Notes: generated from the letters alone by a model not told the origin. 64,000 nucleotides of DNA from Erwinia piriflorinigrans CFBP 5888 (GCF_001050515.1 NZ_CAHS01000015.1:868001-932000); one strand, 5' to 3'; counted from the first letter of the stretch, positions 51,474 through 61,838 are shown. Made by a program: numbers and translations.

Positions 51474-52058
51474 CTAATCCAGGCGCAGCTTTCCCGCCAG
51501 CAATGCATGCTGCAATAGCATCACCGTTTTGCCGTCCTTAATGCGACCATCTTTTACCCTCTCCCAAGCCTGTGGGAAAGTCATCTCCAGTACCTCGATG
51601 GCTTCATCCTCTACTCCGCCGCCATCATTTTCACGCTGCGCCTCGCTGTATTCAGCCGCAAAGAAATGGAGCAATTCGGTGACCCCGCCCGGCGACATAA
51701 AAAGCTCAAACAGCTTTTCCACCTCACCAATGGCATAACCGGTTTCTTCTATCGCCTCTTTGCGAATGCACTCTTCCGGCGAGTCATCATCCAGCAGTCC
51801 GGCGCAGGCCTCAATCAGTTCTCCTCCGGGATTACTGCCATTTACCCAGGTCGCAATACGAAACTGACGCGTCAGCACGACGCTGTTTTTTTCGCGGTTA
51901 TAAAGCAGGATGGTGGCACCATTGCCGCGATCGTAGACTTCGCGTTTATGACGCAGGACAGTGCCGTTTTGAGCGGTGAGATCGTAGGTATAATTGCGCA
52001 GGACAAACCAGTTTTCTGACAGGATTTTGTTTTTAATGACGTCAATCTTGGCTGGCAT
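51474..52058 (-). CDS. nudK: GDP-mannose hydrolase NudK
   Basis: A 194-residue Nudix hydrolase. The Nudix box is present as [21 protein letters not shown], continuing through the REAxxEExG core (here RKEAIEETG), with [17 protein letters not shown] after it, as in E. coli NudK, which cleaves GDP-mannose to GMP and mannose 1-phosphate. ATG 52058 ([13 protein letters not shown]) is the family start. It marks the return to E. coli gene order after the fimbrial island. Confidence 0.93.
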   Translation of the reverse strand: MPAKIDVIKNKILSENWFVLRNYTYDLTAQNGTVLRHKREVYDRGNGATILLYNREKNSVVLTRQFRIATWVNGSNPGGELIEACAGLLDDDSPEECIRKEAIEETGYAIGEVEKLFELFMSPGGVTELLHFFAAEYSEAQRENDGGGVEDEAIEVLEMTFPQAWERVKDGRIKDGKTVMLLQHALLAGKLRLD

Positions 52059-52170
52059 ACAGGCTCCGTAGGAACAATCGGCAGCCTTTGATTCTAGTGA
52101 ATTTTGTCGCATGTGGCGACGAAATAATCATCATGACGGCGGTGCCATTGCAGGCACCGGCCGGTATTAA

Positions 52171-53619
52171 TTAATGATTATGTTCTTCCTGCGCCAGGGC
52201 ATGAACACGCTTACGCGCACCAAACCAGCCAAGGATCAGCACCGCCGCGATTAGCGGAATCGATGCGATCGTGTAGGTGCCGTTTGGATAGTCAAACGCC
52301 ATCAGTACCAGTACGCTGAACAGGAACAGCAGCGTCAACCATGAGGTAAACGGAGCCCACGGTAGCTTAAAGCTAACATCTTCCGCCTTGCCCTCTTTAA
52401 TCGCTTTTCGCAGTTTCATCTGGCAAATCACGATAAACGCCCATGAGGAGATAATGCCCAGCGCGGCAACGTTCAGGACGATCTCAAACACGCTGGAAGG
52501 CACGATATAGTTGAGGTATACGCCGATAATATAGACGCCAACGGTTACCAGAATCCCCATATATGGAACCTGCTGACCGCTCATTTTGGACATAAATTTC
52601 GGTGCAGAACCGCCCATCGCCATTGAACGCAGAATACGACCGGTTGAATAAAGACCTGAGTTCAGGCTGGACAGCGCGGCACTCAGCACCACGATGTTCA
52701 TAATACTGCCAACGTATGGCACGCCCAGTTTAGAGAAGAAAGTCACAAAAGGACTTTGACCTGCCTGATAAGCATTCCACGGTAGCAGCATAACCAGAAG
52801 CACCACCGACCCCACGTAAAACAGGCCAATACGCCAGATAACGCTGTTGATCGCTTTTGGCAGCATGGTTTTCGGGTCTTTACATTCGCCCGCAGCGGTT
52901 CCGACCAGCTCAATGGAAGCAAAAGCAAACACTACCCCCTGCACCAGCACCAGTGCAGGCATCAGGCCATTGGGGAAGAAACCGCCGTTGTCACTGATCA
53001 AATGAAAACCGGTGGCGTTACCGTCCAGCGGCTTACCGCTACCGAGAAACACTACGCCAACCACCAAGAATATGACAATGGCCAGCACCTTGACCAGCGC
53101 AAACCAGAACTCCATTTCGGCGAACCACTTTACGCCAATCATGTTCATGGTGCCGACAATCGCCAGCGCACCCAGTGCGAACACCCACTGCGGCACATCG
53201 CCAAATGCACCCCAATAGTGCATATAGAGCGCTACGGCGGTGATATCAACAATGCCGGTCATCGCCCAGTTGACAAAGTACATCCAGCCAGCCACATAAG
53301 AAGCTTTTTCACCGAGGAATTCGCGGGCGTAAGAGACAAAGTTGCCGCTTGAAGGACGATGTAGTACCAATTCACCCAGCGCACGCAGAATGAAGAAAGA
53401 GAAAACACCACACACTAAATAGACCAGCGCCAGCGCAGGCCCCGCAGCCTGTAGGCGAGCACCAGCACCGAGGAACAGGCCCGTACCGATTGCGCCACCG
53501 ATGGCAATCATTTGCACATGACGATTATCCATCGCTTTATGGTAACCGGAGTCATGAGAGTTTAACCAACGTCTTCTTGCAGCGCGTTTTTCTGCGCCCG
53601 TTTTTTTATCTGCTTTCAT
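52171..53619 (-). CDS. ansP: L-asparagine permease AnsP
   Basis: A 482-residue inner-membrane amino-acid/proton symporter with ~12 hydrophobic segments. It tracks E. coli AnsP over almost its full length (RRWLNSHDSGYHKAMDNRHV, the IGGAIGTGLFLGAGARLQ consensus, LGELVLHRPSSGNFVSYARE, and FASIELVGTAAGECKDPK). It lacks the long E. coli C-terminal tail. ATG 53619 (MKADKKTGAEKR) is chosen; an upstream extension is unsupported. In E. coli ansP is at a different locus, so this is a rearrangement relative to K-12. Confidence 0.92.
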   Translation of the reverse strand: MKADKKTGAEKRAARRRWLNSHDSGYHKAMDNRHVQMIAIGGAIGTGLFLGAGARLQAAGPALALVYLVCGVFSFFILRALGELVLHRPSSGNFVSYAREFLGEKASYVAGWMYFVNWAMTGIVDITAVALYMHYWGAFGDVPQWVFALGALAIVGTMNMIGVKWFAEMEFWFALVKVLAIVIFLVVGVVFLGSGKPLDGNATGFHLISDNGGFFPNGLMPALVLVQGVVFAFASIELVGTAAGECKDPKTMLPKAINSVIWRIGLFYVGSVVLLVMLLPWNAYQAGQSPFVTFFSKLGVPYVGSIMNIVVLSAALSSLNSGLYSTGRILRSMAMGGSAPKFMSKMSGQQVPYMGILVTVGVYIIGVYLNYIVPSSVFEIVLNVAALGIISSWAFIVICQMKLRKAIKEGKAEDVSFKLPWAPFTSWLTLLFLFSVLVLMAFDYPNGTYTIASIPLIAAVLILGWFGARKRVHALAQEEHNH

Positions 53620-53865
53620 TTTTAGTCCTAGTTGTCCTGTCCACAATACGATGCGGTTACCTGTCCCGGGTATCCTTTTTCTTATCAGCCAACCAAACGT
53701 TTGCTTCTGTTGGCACATGTTTGAACAATTCCCCTGCGGGCTGGAATTTTATCTCTGACCTTCTCAGGAAAAATGCGGCGATGCATCCTAACCCTTATGA
53801 TCAAATGACGCAAAATATCCACGGTGGAAATCGTGAGCTTATGTGATTTTTGTCGAGCGACGCAT

Positions 53866-53894
53866 AAAAAAACCGACCGCAAAAGGCGGTCGGT
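53866..53894 (-). terminator. Terminator of the YhcN/BhsA-like gene
   Basis: On the minus strand ACCGACCGC and GCGGTCGGT form a 9-bp stem with a 5-nt loop and a long T-run. Confidence 0.9.
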
Positions 53895-53948
53895 CAGTGA
53901 CAACACTAATGACTACACAGGGACTGGAGGGTAAAGCAGGAGTATGAC

Positions 53949-54224
53949 TTAACGGTAAATCTCGGCATTGCCCAGCCACAGGCTGGAGTCACCAGGGTTA
54001 CTCACCCCGATAATCCGGTAGCGACTGGCCCCCACCGCATCAGCTTTTTTTGCCAGCTTGTGGGTGGCGTCATCTAAAGTGCCTCTGACACCTGATACAG
54101 ACACGGTGCCCATGCTCTGCAAACTGCTGGCCTGGCTATTATCTACCTGGACAGCTGCCAGGGTAGAGAATGATGCCATAGCCAATAGACTGGTCGCGAC
54201 CAGGATGGGTAATTTCTTGTTCAT
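53949..54224 (-). CDS. DUF1471 (YhcN/BhsA/McbA-like) periplasmic protein
   Basis: A 91-residue secreted protein. The signal peptide (residues 1-~23, ending TLAA) is followed by the compact DUF1471 fold: MGTVSVSGVRGTLDDATHKLAKKADAVGASRYRIIGVS. The family includes BhsA, McbA and YhcN, linked to envelope stress and biofilm phenotypes. The paralogue identity is uncertain. It is divergent from the NarQ-like kinase gene with 362 bp between, and a terminator follows. Confidence 0.85.
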   Translation of the reverse strand: MNKKLPILVATSLLAMASFSTLAAVQVDNSQASSLQSMGTVSVSGVRGTLDDATHKLAKKADAVGASRYRIIGVSNPGDSSLWLGNAEIYR

Positions 54225-54586
54225 TTTCCGCTCCTAAAACCGTGCGGGTTAGTTACAAAACTAATTATCACCCATTGAATGAAAAGCTCCGTTAGCCGTA
54301 AGTAAAGGAGGGATAAGTATTGTCGACTAAAGAGGGAGATTATCGTCCAAAAGTAAAAATGTATGTCCAATGCCGCTTGATGAAATCAATTGCTACCAAA
54401 ATCAACTACTACTTTAGTTAATTATCACTCAAAGTTATAATCACACCCTAAAACACAATAAGGCGGCATCGTTCGTTGAACGATCCGATATCAACAGCCT
54501 GTCTCATATACTCTTCACAACCGTATTGCAGTGCATGACCTGTAGCGGAGCAGGTTGATAGTGGCAGTAACGGGGTGACCATCACC
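54225..54586. promoter_or_regulatory. Divergent region between the DUF1471 gene and the NarQ-like gene
   Basis: AT-rich, no convincing gene, and no readable remnant of a NarQ N-terminal region. ATCGTTC-GTT-GAACGAT at 54468-54484 is a perfect 7-bp inverted repeat, about 100 bp upstream of the kinase start, and is a candidate operator. Confidence 0.45.
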
Positions 54587-55585
54587 ATGAAAAATGCCAA
54601 TTTAAGGCAAGCTAACCATCATCTCAGGCTGCTTTATGCCTGTTCTGAGCGGCTCAACCTCAGTCATCAAGGTTCACCGGCATTTCAGCAAACCCTGCTG
54701 CTGGTCGTAAGCCATGAAAAACTCAACTGGATGGAGCTATCCACCCCGGAATTCGGCATCCTTAGCGCGGGCAAGAAAGTCAGTCAGTCCCCCTGGAACA
54801 GCCTGCAACTGCGCTCCCCATCACGGCGACCGCCCTATGGCACACTACGCTGGCAGGGGACAAGTCATCAAAAACTATTGAAAAGCATTGCCGTCTTAAT
54901 CACTAACGCGCTGGAGCGCTGGCACAAACAGCAACAGAGACAAAGCCTGCTGATACAGCAAGAGCGGGCGACAATTGCCGGTGAACTGCATGATTCTCTG
55001 GCGCAATCACTTACCTTTCAGCGTATCCAGCTGGTCAGACTGAGAGAGACGCTCAAACGCGGTTGCCCAACAGCATTGAGTATCATTGCCGAGTCTGAAC
55101 AGGCACTCAGCAGCGCCAGCCGCCAGCTGCGCGAGTTATTAAGCACCTTCCGCCTGCGTATCGCACCCGCCAGCCTGCTACAGACACTGGAGCAGGTTAT
55201 TGCCCCACTCCACCCGCAAGCCAGCCCACAAATCACCTTAGCCTGTACGTTCAGCGGGCAGCTGGCGGCACAGCAGCAAATCCATGTTGTGCACATCATC
55301 CGTGAAGCGTTACTCAACGCCTTACATCACGCCCAGGCTACGCAAATCAGCGTCGACGTCAGGTTATTACCCCAAGGGAATCTGTCTATGACCATCAAGG
55401 ATAACGGTGTCGGCATTGCCAGCCTGCAAGAGCCGGAGGGACATTACGGCCTGAATATCATGAATGAACGCGCTAACCGTTTAAACGGCACCCTGTTAAT
55501 AGAACGTCCTGCGGCAGGAGGTACTTGCGTATCTCTGTACTTTACACCTATGACTAAGATCTTTTCAGACCAGGAGCAACTGTGA
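54587..55585 (+). CDS. NarQ-like histidine kinase lacking its sensor and membrane region
   Basis: A 332-residue protein that aligns with roughly the C-terminal half of E. coli NarQ: a GAF-like central part (residues ~1-115), the DHp histidine His135 in ERATIAGELHDSLAQSL, and HATPase motifs IREALLNALHHA, DNGVGI and EGHYGLNIMNERA. The N-terminal membrane, nitrate-binding and HAMP regions of NarQ are missing; there is no signal peptide or transmembrane segment. GGGGTGA lies 8 nt before ATG 54587, so this is a proper start and not a broken gene. Expected to be cytoplasmic. It overlaps the NarP-like gene (GTGA) and sits next to acrD, where E. coli has narQ. Confidence 0.85.
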   Translation: MKNANLRQANHHLRLLYACSERLNLSHQGSPAFQQTLLLVVSHEKLNWMELSTPEFGILSAGKKVSQSPWNSLQLRSPSRRPPYGTLRWQGTSHQKLLKSIAVLITNALERWHKQQQRQSLLIQQERATIAGELHDSLAQSLTFQRIQLVRLRETLKRGCPTALSIIAESEQALSSASRQLRELLSTFRLRIAPASLLQTLEQVIAPLHPQASPQITLACTFSGQLAAQQQIHVVHIIREALLNALHHAQATQISVDVRLLPQGNLSMTIKDNGVGIASLQEPEGHYGLNIMNERANRLNGTLLIERPAAGGTCVSLYFTPMTKIFSDQEQL

Positions 55586-56214
55586 AGGAAGCACAAAAAT
55601 GTAAGGTGTTAATTGTGGACGATCACCCACTGTTACGCCGTGGTCTGCATCAGCTGCTGGCGATGGATCCGCGCTTTGATAGGATCGTCGAGGCAAGTGA
55701 TGGCGACGAGGCGTTACTCAAAGCTCATCAACTGCAACCGCAGCTGATCCTGCTGGATCTGAAAATGCAAGGAATGTCGGGTCTTGATACCTTGAACGCG
55801 CTGCGCGCCAGCGGCATCACATCCCCGGTTGTCGTGCTGACCTTTTCGGCTAATCGCAGAGATTTCGCTGCGCTGCTGGAAGCCGGAGCCAAAGGATACC
55901 TGCTGAAAGATAGCGACCCGGAAACATTGTTAGCACAAATTATTGAGGTCGCTGAAGGTGGCGTGGCTTACAGCCCCGGTCTGGATACCCCCGACGCCCT
56001 GGACAAATGGAGACACGACCCGCTTGCTATTCTTACCTTGCGTGAGCAGGAAGTATTAAGGGAAGCTGCCAATGGCTTAGCCAATAAGCAGATAGCAGAA
56101 ATCCTGACGCTATCGGAACAGACGGTCAAAGTGCATATGCGCAACGTGCTGCGTAAACTCAATGTTCGTTCGCGCGTGGCGGCAGCCGTGCTCTGGCTAA
56201 AGTCCTGTCGCTGA
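55582..56214 (+). CDS. NarP/NarL-family response regulator
   Basis: A 210-residue regulator: receiver domain (DDHPLLRRGLHQLL start, phospho-acceptor Asp59 in LILLDLKMQGMSGLDTLNALR) and LuxR-type helix-turn-helix (LTLREQEVLREAANGLANKQIAE, SEQTVKVHMRNVLRKLNVRSR). It resembles NarP more than NarL. GTG 55582 overlaps the kinase stop, so the pair is co-translated. In E. coli narP is far from narQ; here a NarP-like gene is in operon with a NarQ-like one. Confidence 0.88.
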   Translation: MKEAQKCKVLIVDDHPLLRRGLHQLLAMDPRFDRIVEASDGDEALLKAHQLQPQLILLDLKMQGMSGLDTLNALRASGITSPVVVLTFSANRRDFAALLEAGAKGYLLKDSDPETLLAQIIEVAEGGVAYSPGLDTPDALDKWRHDPLAILTLREQEVLREAANGLANKQIAEILTLSEQTVKVHMRNVLRKLNVRSRVAAAVLWLKSCR

Positions 56215-56417
56215 AGGAGGGAAACCGCGCACGATAATTTACATTATCTCCTCAATTTCTTCACGATTACTGGCGCTGTGGCGGGTAGAGTGATTCACTG
56301 CCGCAGCATATTGAATAAATAAAGATTTACCACGCACCAGACTCAATATGCCCACGGTGAGCGATAAACAGAGTACGCTTTTATTTATTCGGCTAACAGC
56401 TGTGGAGTCTTTTTGCG

Positions 56418-59400
56418 ATGGCGAATTTTTTTATCGACCGCCCTATTTTTGCATGGGTACTGGCGATCCTGTTGTGTCTAACCGGCGGGCTGGCAATCGT
56501 CTCCCTGCCAATTGAACAATATCCCGATCTGGCCCCGCCTAACGTTCGTATCACCGCTAATTATCCCGGAGCCTCAGCGGAAACCCTGGAAAACACCGTT
56601 ACCCAGGTGATTGAACAAAACATGACCGGCATCGATAACCTGATGTATATGTCTTCACAGAGCAGTAATACCGGCCAGGCGACCGTCACCCTGACCTTCG
56701 TCGCCGGTACTAATCCGGATGAAGCACGCCAGCAGGTGCAAAATCAGTTGCAAACCGCCTTGCGTAAATTACCTCAGGATGTACAGTCGCAAGGGGTTAC
56801 CGTCAATAAAACCGGCGATACCAATATATTGATGGTGGCTTTCGTCTCGACCGACGGCAGTATGGACAGGCAAGACATCTCCGACTATGTCGCAAGCCAC
56901 CTGCAAGATCCACTCAGCCGCATTAGCGGCGTTGGTCAGGTGGATGCCTACGGCTCTCAGTATGCGATGCGTATCTGGCTCGCCCCTGACAAGCTGATTA
57001 ACTATGCGCTGACCACCACGGAAGTTGTAGATGCGATTAAATCGCAAAACAGTCAGGTCGCGGTTGGCCAATTAGGCGGCCTGCCATCGGTGATCAGCCA
57101 GGCGCTCAATGCCACGATTAACTCACAGTCGTTACTGCAAACGCCGGAACAATTTCGTGCGATAACCCTGCGCGTGAATGCCGATGGATCGGTGGTGACG
57201 TTGGGGCAAGTCGCCCGCATTGAGCTTGGCGCAGAAAAGTATGATTACCTCAGTCGCTACAACGGCATGGCCGCCTCCGGCCTGGGTATCAAACTGGCAT
57301 CAGGTGCCAATGAACTGCAAACCGATACTTTAGTACGCGCCCGTCTTGACGAGCTGTCACGCTTTTTCCCCCACGGCCTGAAAGCCGAGATCGCTTTTGA
57401 GACCTCGCCTTTTGTGAAGGCATCGATTGAAGATGTGGTGAAAACCCTGTTTGAAGCCGTACTGCTGGTTTTCCTGGTGATGTACCTGTTTTTGCAAAAT
57501 TTCCGCGCCACGCTGATCCCCACGATTGCCGTTCCGGTCGTTCTGTTTGGTACTTTCGGCGTGCTTTATGCCTTCGGCTACAGTATCAATACGCTGACCA
57601 TGTTCGCAATGGTGCTGGCAATCGGCCTGCTGGTCGATGATGCCATCGTTGTCGTCGAAAATGTCGAACGTATCATGACGGAAGAGGGCCTTTCCCCGCG
57701 TGACGCCACGCGTAAATCGATGGGGCAGATTCAGGGGGCGCTGGTTGGCATCGCGCTGGTACTGTCGGCAGTATTCGTGCCGATGGCTTTCTTTGGCGGT
57801 ACCACCGGTGCGATTTACCGTCAGTTCTCCGTCACCATCGTCTCCGCAATGGTACTGTCAGTACTGGTGGCGATGATCCTTACCCCGGCCCTGTGCTCGA
57901 CCCTGCTCAAGCCGGTGCCAAAGGGAAGCCATCACCAGCGGCGCGGCTTCTTCGGCTGGTTCAACCGCATGTTTAACCGCAATGCCGAACGCTATGAGCA
58001 CGGCGTGGGAAAAATGCTCGCTAAAGGCGGACGTTGGCTGGTGGTGTATCTGGCATTACTCGGTGTGATGGCATTGCTGTTTGTTCGCCTGCCCGGCTCG
58101 TTTCTACCGCTGGAAGATCGCGGTATTTTCACCACCCAGGTTCAATTACCACCAGGCTCCACTCTGCAACAGACGATGAAAGTGGTGGAAAAAGTCGAAC
58201 ACTACTATCTGACCCATGAACAAAATAATGTGCTATCCGTATTTGCCACCGTGGGCTCAGGGCCGGGGGGGAATGGGCAAAACGTTGCGCGTCTTTTTGT
58301 GCGCCTGAAGGACTGGCAGGCCAGACATGGCAGTGCGAACAGTGCCTTTGCCATTATCGAACGTGCCACCAAAGCATTCGGCAGCATCAATGAGGCAAAA
58401 GTGGTAGCTAGCAGCCCGCCGGCAATCACCGGGCTGGGTAACTCTGCGGGTTTTGATTTGGAGTTACAGGATAATGCGGGTCTCGGGCATCGCGCATTAA
58501 TGAGCGCACGCAATACGCTGCTGGAAATGGCGCAGAAAAATCCCTCGCTAACGCGTGTGCGCCATAACGGACTGGATGACAGCCCACAGCTGCGCATTGA
58601 TATAGACCAGCGTAAGGCACAAACGCTGGGCGTGTCCCTTAACGATATTAACGCCACGCTGCAAACAGGCTGGGGATCGTCCTACGTTAACGACTTCCTT
58701 GATCGTGGTCGGGTAAAAAAAGTCTACGTGCAGGCCGATGCACCGTTCCGCATGCTGCCTGACGATATCAGCAAGTGGTATGTTCGCAACAATAGCGGTG
58801 GCATGGTGCCGTTTACCGCCTTCGCCCGCTCGCACTGGGAAACCGGCTCACCGCGTCTTGAGCGTTATAACGGCTACCCGGCGCTGGAGATTGTCGGCGA
58901 ATCGGCGGCGGGTATCAGTAATGGTGCAGCAATGGACGTGATGGAAAAGCTGGTCAGCCAGTTACCCGCCGGTATCGGTTTGCAGTGGACTGGCGCATCA
59001 TTGCAGGAACGGATGAGCGGCGCGCAGGCTCCGGCGCTCTATGCGCTGTCTCTGTTAGTGGTATTTCTGTGCCTGGCCGCACTCTATGAAAGTTGGTCAA
59101 TCCCCTTCTCGGTGATGCTGGTCGTGCCGTTGGGGGTGCTGGGCGCCCTGATCGCCACCTGGCTGCGCGGGCTGGAAAATGATGTCTATTTCCAGGTCGG
59201 ATTGCTGACGGTTATCGGGCTGTCAGCGAAAAATGCCATTTTGATTGTGGAATTCGCCAATGAGATCAATGCCCGTGGACAGGAACTGGTGTCAGCAACG
59301 CTGGAGGCATCGCGCCAGCGGCTGCGCCCCATTCTGATGACGTCACTGGCGTTTATTTTTGGCGTGCTGCCAATGGCAATCAGCCAGGGAGCGGGCTCCA

Positions 59401-59531
59401 GCAGCCAGCATGCGGTAGGTACTGGCGTATTAGGTGGAATGATCTCCGCCACGGTGCTGGCTGTCTTCTTTGTTCCCCTGTTCTTTGTCATGGTGAGACG
59501 CCGCTTCCCGTTAAAAATTAAAGTCCGGTAA
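56418..59531 (+). CDS. acrD: RND multidrug efflux transporter AcrD
   Basis: A 1037-residue inner-membrane RND pump, the same length as E. coli AcrD and closely similar over its whole length: [21 protein letters not shown] at the start, proton-relay region [18 protein letters not shown], and [23 protein letters not shown] in the second half. It exports aminoglycosides and other compounds with AcrA and TolC (family knowledge); acrA is not in this window. ATG 56418 matches the family start. E. coli acrD also follows narQ here. Confidence 0.96.
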   Translation: MANFFIDRPIFAWVLAILLCLTGGLAIVSLPIEQYPDLAPPNVRITANYPGASAETLENTVTQVIEQNMTGIDNLMYMSSQSSNTGQATVTLTFVAGTNPDEARQQVQNQLQTALRKLPQDVQSQGVTVNKTGDTNILMVAFVSTDGSMDRQDISDYVASHLQDPLSRISGVGQVDAYGSQYAMRIWLAPDKLINYALTTTEVVDAIKSQNSQVAVGQLGGLPSVISQALNATINSQSLLQTPEQFRAITLRVNADGSVVTLGQVARIELGAEKYDYLSRYNGMAASGLGIKLASGANELQTDTLVRARLDELSRFFPHGLKAEIAFETSPFVKASIEDVVKTLFEAVLLVFLVMYLFLQNFRATLIPTIAVPVVLFGTFGVLYAFGYSINTLTMFAMVLAIGLLVDDAIVVVENVERIMTEEGLSPRDATRKSMGQIQGALVGIALVLSAVFVPMAFFGGTTGAIYRQFSVTIVSAMVLSVLVAMILTPALCSTLLKPVPKGSHHQRRGFFGWFNRMFNRNAERYEHGVGKMLAKGGRWLVVYLALLGVMALLFVRLPGSFLPLEDRGIFTTQVQLPPGSTLQQTMKVVEKVEHYYLTHEQNNVLSVFATVGSGPGGNGQNVARLFVRLKDWQARHGSANSAFAIIERATKAFGSINEAKVVASSPPAITGLGNSAGFDLELQDNAGLGHRALMSARNTLLEMAQKNPSLTRVRHNGLDDSPQLRIDIDQRKAQTLGVSLNDINATLQTGWGSSYVNDFLDRGRVKKVYVQADAPFRMLPDDISKWYVRNNSGGMVPFTAFARSHWETGSPRLERYNGYPALEIVGESAAGISNGAAMDVMEKLVSQLPAGIGLQWTGASLQERMSGAQAPALYALSLLVVFLCLAALYESWSIPFSVMLVVPLGVLGALIATWLRGLENDVYFQVGLLTVIGLSAKNAILIVEFANEINARGQELVSATLEASRQRLRPILMTSLAFIFGVLPMAISQGAGSSSQHAVGTGVLGGMISATVLAVFFVPLFFVMVRRRFPLKIKVR

Positions 59532-59536
59532 AAACA

Positions 59537-59577
59537 AAAAAGGCAGCCCGCTGGTGGCTGCCTTTTGTTATTTTTCT
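59537..59577 (+). terminator. Terminator of acrD
   Basis: AAAAGGCAGCC and GGCTGCCTTTT form an 11-bp stem with a 7-nt loop and a T-rich tail ending ATTTTT. Confidence 0.9.
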
Positions 59578-59625
59578 GAAAGTAGAAGCAGATCAATATG
59601 ATACTGCACTTTCTTCTTGACGGTG

Positions 59626-59685
59626 TTACTTACGTAACATCTCTTCAATGAAGTCTTTCCAGTTCCCCAGTTCTAAATCAATCAT
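59626..59685 (-). CDS. ypfM: Small protein YpfM (19 residues)
   Basis: A 19-codon ORF that reads MIDLELGNWKDFIEEMLRK, nearly identical to E. coli YpfM, which lies between acrD and yffB in the same way. AAAGAGGAG sits just upstream of the ATG. It is a single short amphipathic helix; the function is unknown. Its conservation at the same locus and the strong ribosome-binding site make it a real gene despite its size. Confidence 0.9.
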   Translation of the reverse strand: MIDLELGNWKDFIEEMLRK

Positions 59686-60236
59686 CTTCACTCCTCTTTT
59701 ACTTCCGCTGCATTTTAAGATTAACCTTATAAAAATGCCAGATATATCGCTCGACAGTGGCTTTTTGCAGATGCCAGCGATAACCCGCTATCTCCGGCGG
59801 AGACTGAAGAGTGCCGGAAGTCATTTCGCCATGAGTTAAAACGTTCTCTTTATAAACGGGATGATATATATCGAACAGCAAAGCCAACTAGATATTTTAC
59901 GAGATCCCTGCGCAAAGGAGGAAAGGGATTTGTTGTCATGATAAAGTTTATATTGTTAACGTTACTTATTGATGGGGGAAAGATCCTTTTAAGGCTTATC
60001 CTCAACTCTTTATATTACCGTCCAACATCATCACCCCATTCTTCATAAAGGAATAAGGAAAATAACCCCAATCCGTATACAAACTTTGAACAGCATTTTA
60101 TCGATAAATTTCAGAATAAAGTCATCAATAGAAATCAGTCTGAAACATAAATTAATTCTCTCGTCACTATTCACATCACGAACGCACGCAAATAAAAATT
60201 GAATTTAACTGGCCTGATTATACAAGGAAGAGATCA
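59686..60236. other. Region upstream of the bacteriocin gene
   Basis: A 551-bp AT-rich stretch with no convincing gene. Two overlapping short ORFs (~62 codons each, one per strand, near 59650-59890) look like chance. No canonical LexA box (CTGT-N8-ACAG) was seen in the ~300 bp before the bacteriocin start. Confidence 0.55.
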
Positions 60237-61838
60237 ATGGCAACTCCCGCTTATTACAGAAATGGCGTACCCTACGGCGCCGACGGACATGTCATCATCA
60301 CAATTACTGGCGGTCCTGTCGGTTCGGGTTCCCTTACAGGCATCAAAAACGAACGCCCAATTTATGTGGGCTGGCCCGGCATGGATAGCTCAATGTCGCA
60401 CGGGATTGGCCCCGTCACCCATTACGATCCGAATAAGCCGGGTCATCATAGTCTTAAATCGATCAGGGAAGGACAAACGCAAATCAATGAACTCATCACC
60501 AAAGCGAGGAATTCCCATCACCACGATGATGAACAGATCGTGCATGACTCGATTAGCTTACTGGATTCACTACAAAAATCAGGGCCGATTGTTCACGCCG
60601 CTCTCAAGGTAGCAACGACTGCATTGCAAGAGGCCGTCACGGCATTGCAGGCAAATATCGTGCTAAAAAATAAAGCCGGACAAGATGTGAGTATCAGAAC
60701 GCAGGCAGCCGCCACGGCGTTTGAGCAATTTGTGCAACGCGACGATGTCAAAATGCAAAACTTCCGCGATGCTCGTCCGTTTGTATTTGATTTCGTGTTG
60801 AGCATCAGTCCTGTCTATCGCCATATTATCTCGCTTTGGAATACGCTTTACTTACCCAAAGTTCAGCAAGAAATGGAAGAGAAAAATAATCTTGTCACCT
60901 ATTTAGATCGGGTGAATATCATTTGTAATGATATTATTGACAAGACAACCCGCCTTAATAAAGAGAGAGAGCGCATTGAAAAGAATGAACAAGTTTTAAA
61001 AGATCGGGAAGAACATAATACCCCATCAACCCCGGTAAATGATGTTAAAAAACCGGCGACTGAGGTGGCGATTAGACCTATGGCCCCGGAACCGGCCATC
61101 GTTGATCCCATTTTTATTGAACCCGTTGTGATTGAACCACCACTATCCCCGTTCCTGACCATTAATCCTGATTTAGCGTTGCAAAAACCGACAGCACTGA
61201 CGCCCATCTTGCCAATAAAAATATCTCCGCTTCGACCACCCGTATTAAGTCCGTTTTCCCCCTCTAAACGAAAAAGGGATGAAGATAAAGAAAATGAAGA
61301 AATGCTCGCTGCCATTAAATTCACTTCAGACTTTTATAAAGAACTGACTGAGAAGTGGGGGCAGAAGTCAGCTGAAATTGCGCAAGAACTGGCATGGGAA
61401 GTCAAAGGAAAGCAGATACGTAACGCGGATGAAGCGCTGGGGGCATTTGATAAATATAAGGATGTGCTGAACAAAAAATTCAGTGTCAAAGATCAGGAAG
61501 CGATTAGCAAGGCGCTTGAATCTCTGACCCATGATGAAATGACGAAAAACTTCGCCAGATTCAGCAAGGGATTTGGTCTGGTCAGTAGCGGAATTGATGC
61601 TTATGAGACGGTAGCAGAGTTGAGAAAAGCGCTTAATACCAACAACTGGCGACCCTTTTACGTAAAACTGGAAACTCTGGCCATCGGCAAGGGGGCCACT
61701 TTTCTGACGGCTTTTGCATACAGTATCCTGCTTGGAACTCCAATGGGGATTTTAGGATTTGCTTTAATGATGACGCTGGTAGGATTTTTACTTAATGATA
61801 AGTTTGTAGAAAAAATAAACCGGAGATTAGGTATTTAA
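60237..61838 (+). CDS. Colicin Ia-type pore-forming bacteriocin
   Basis: A 533-residue toxin. Residues ~350-533 match the colicin Ia/Ib pore domain: IKFTSDFYKELTEKWG, KGKQIRNADEALGAFDKY, ISKALESL, NWRPFYVKLETLA, and the hydrophobic hairpin with LLGTPMGILGFALMM before the NDKFVEKINRRLGI end. Residues 14-24 (GADGHVIITIT) align with the TonB-box region of colicin Ia (DGHEIMAV). Residues ~75-270 (helical, no match I recognise) should bind a receptor; residues ~275-345 are a proline-rich linker. The pore domain would depolarise the inner membrane of target cells. The start has AAGGAAGAG before it. No immunity gene is visible next to it. Confidence 0.88.
   Translation: MATPAYYRNGVPYGADGHVIITITGGPVGSGSLTGIKNERPIYVGWPGMDSSMSHGIGPVTHYDPNKPGHHSLKSIREGQTQINELITKARNSHHHDDEQIVHDSISLLDSLQKSGPIVHAALKVATTALQEAVTALQANIVLKNKAGQDVSIRTQAAATAFEQFVQRDDVKMQNFRDARPFVFDFVLSISPVYRHIISLWNTLYLPKVQQEMEEKNNLVTYLDRVNIICNDIIDKTTRLNKERERIEKNEQVLKDREEHNTPSTPVNDVKKPATEVAIRPMAPEPAIVDPIFIEPVVIEPPLSPFLTINPDLALQKPTALTPILPIKISPLRPPVLSPFSPSKRKRDEDKENEEMLAAIKFTSDFYKELTEKWGQKSAEIAQELAWEVKGKQIRNADEALGAFDKYKDVLNKKFSVKDQEAISKALESLTHDEMTKNFARFSKGFGLVSSGIDAYETVAELRKALNTNNWRPFYVKLETLAIGKGATFLTAFAYSILLGTPMGILGFALMMTLVGFLLNDKFVEKINRRLGI

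Noticed and set aside
59648-59839. 63-codon plus-strand ORF after acrD
   Set aside because: It is antisense to the conserved ypfM microprotein and has no ribosome-binding site.
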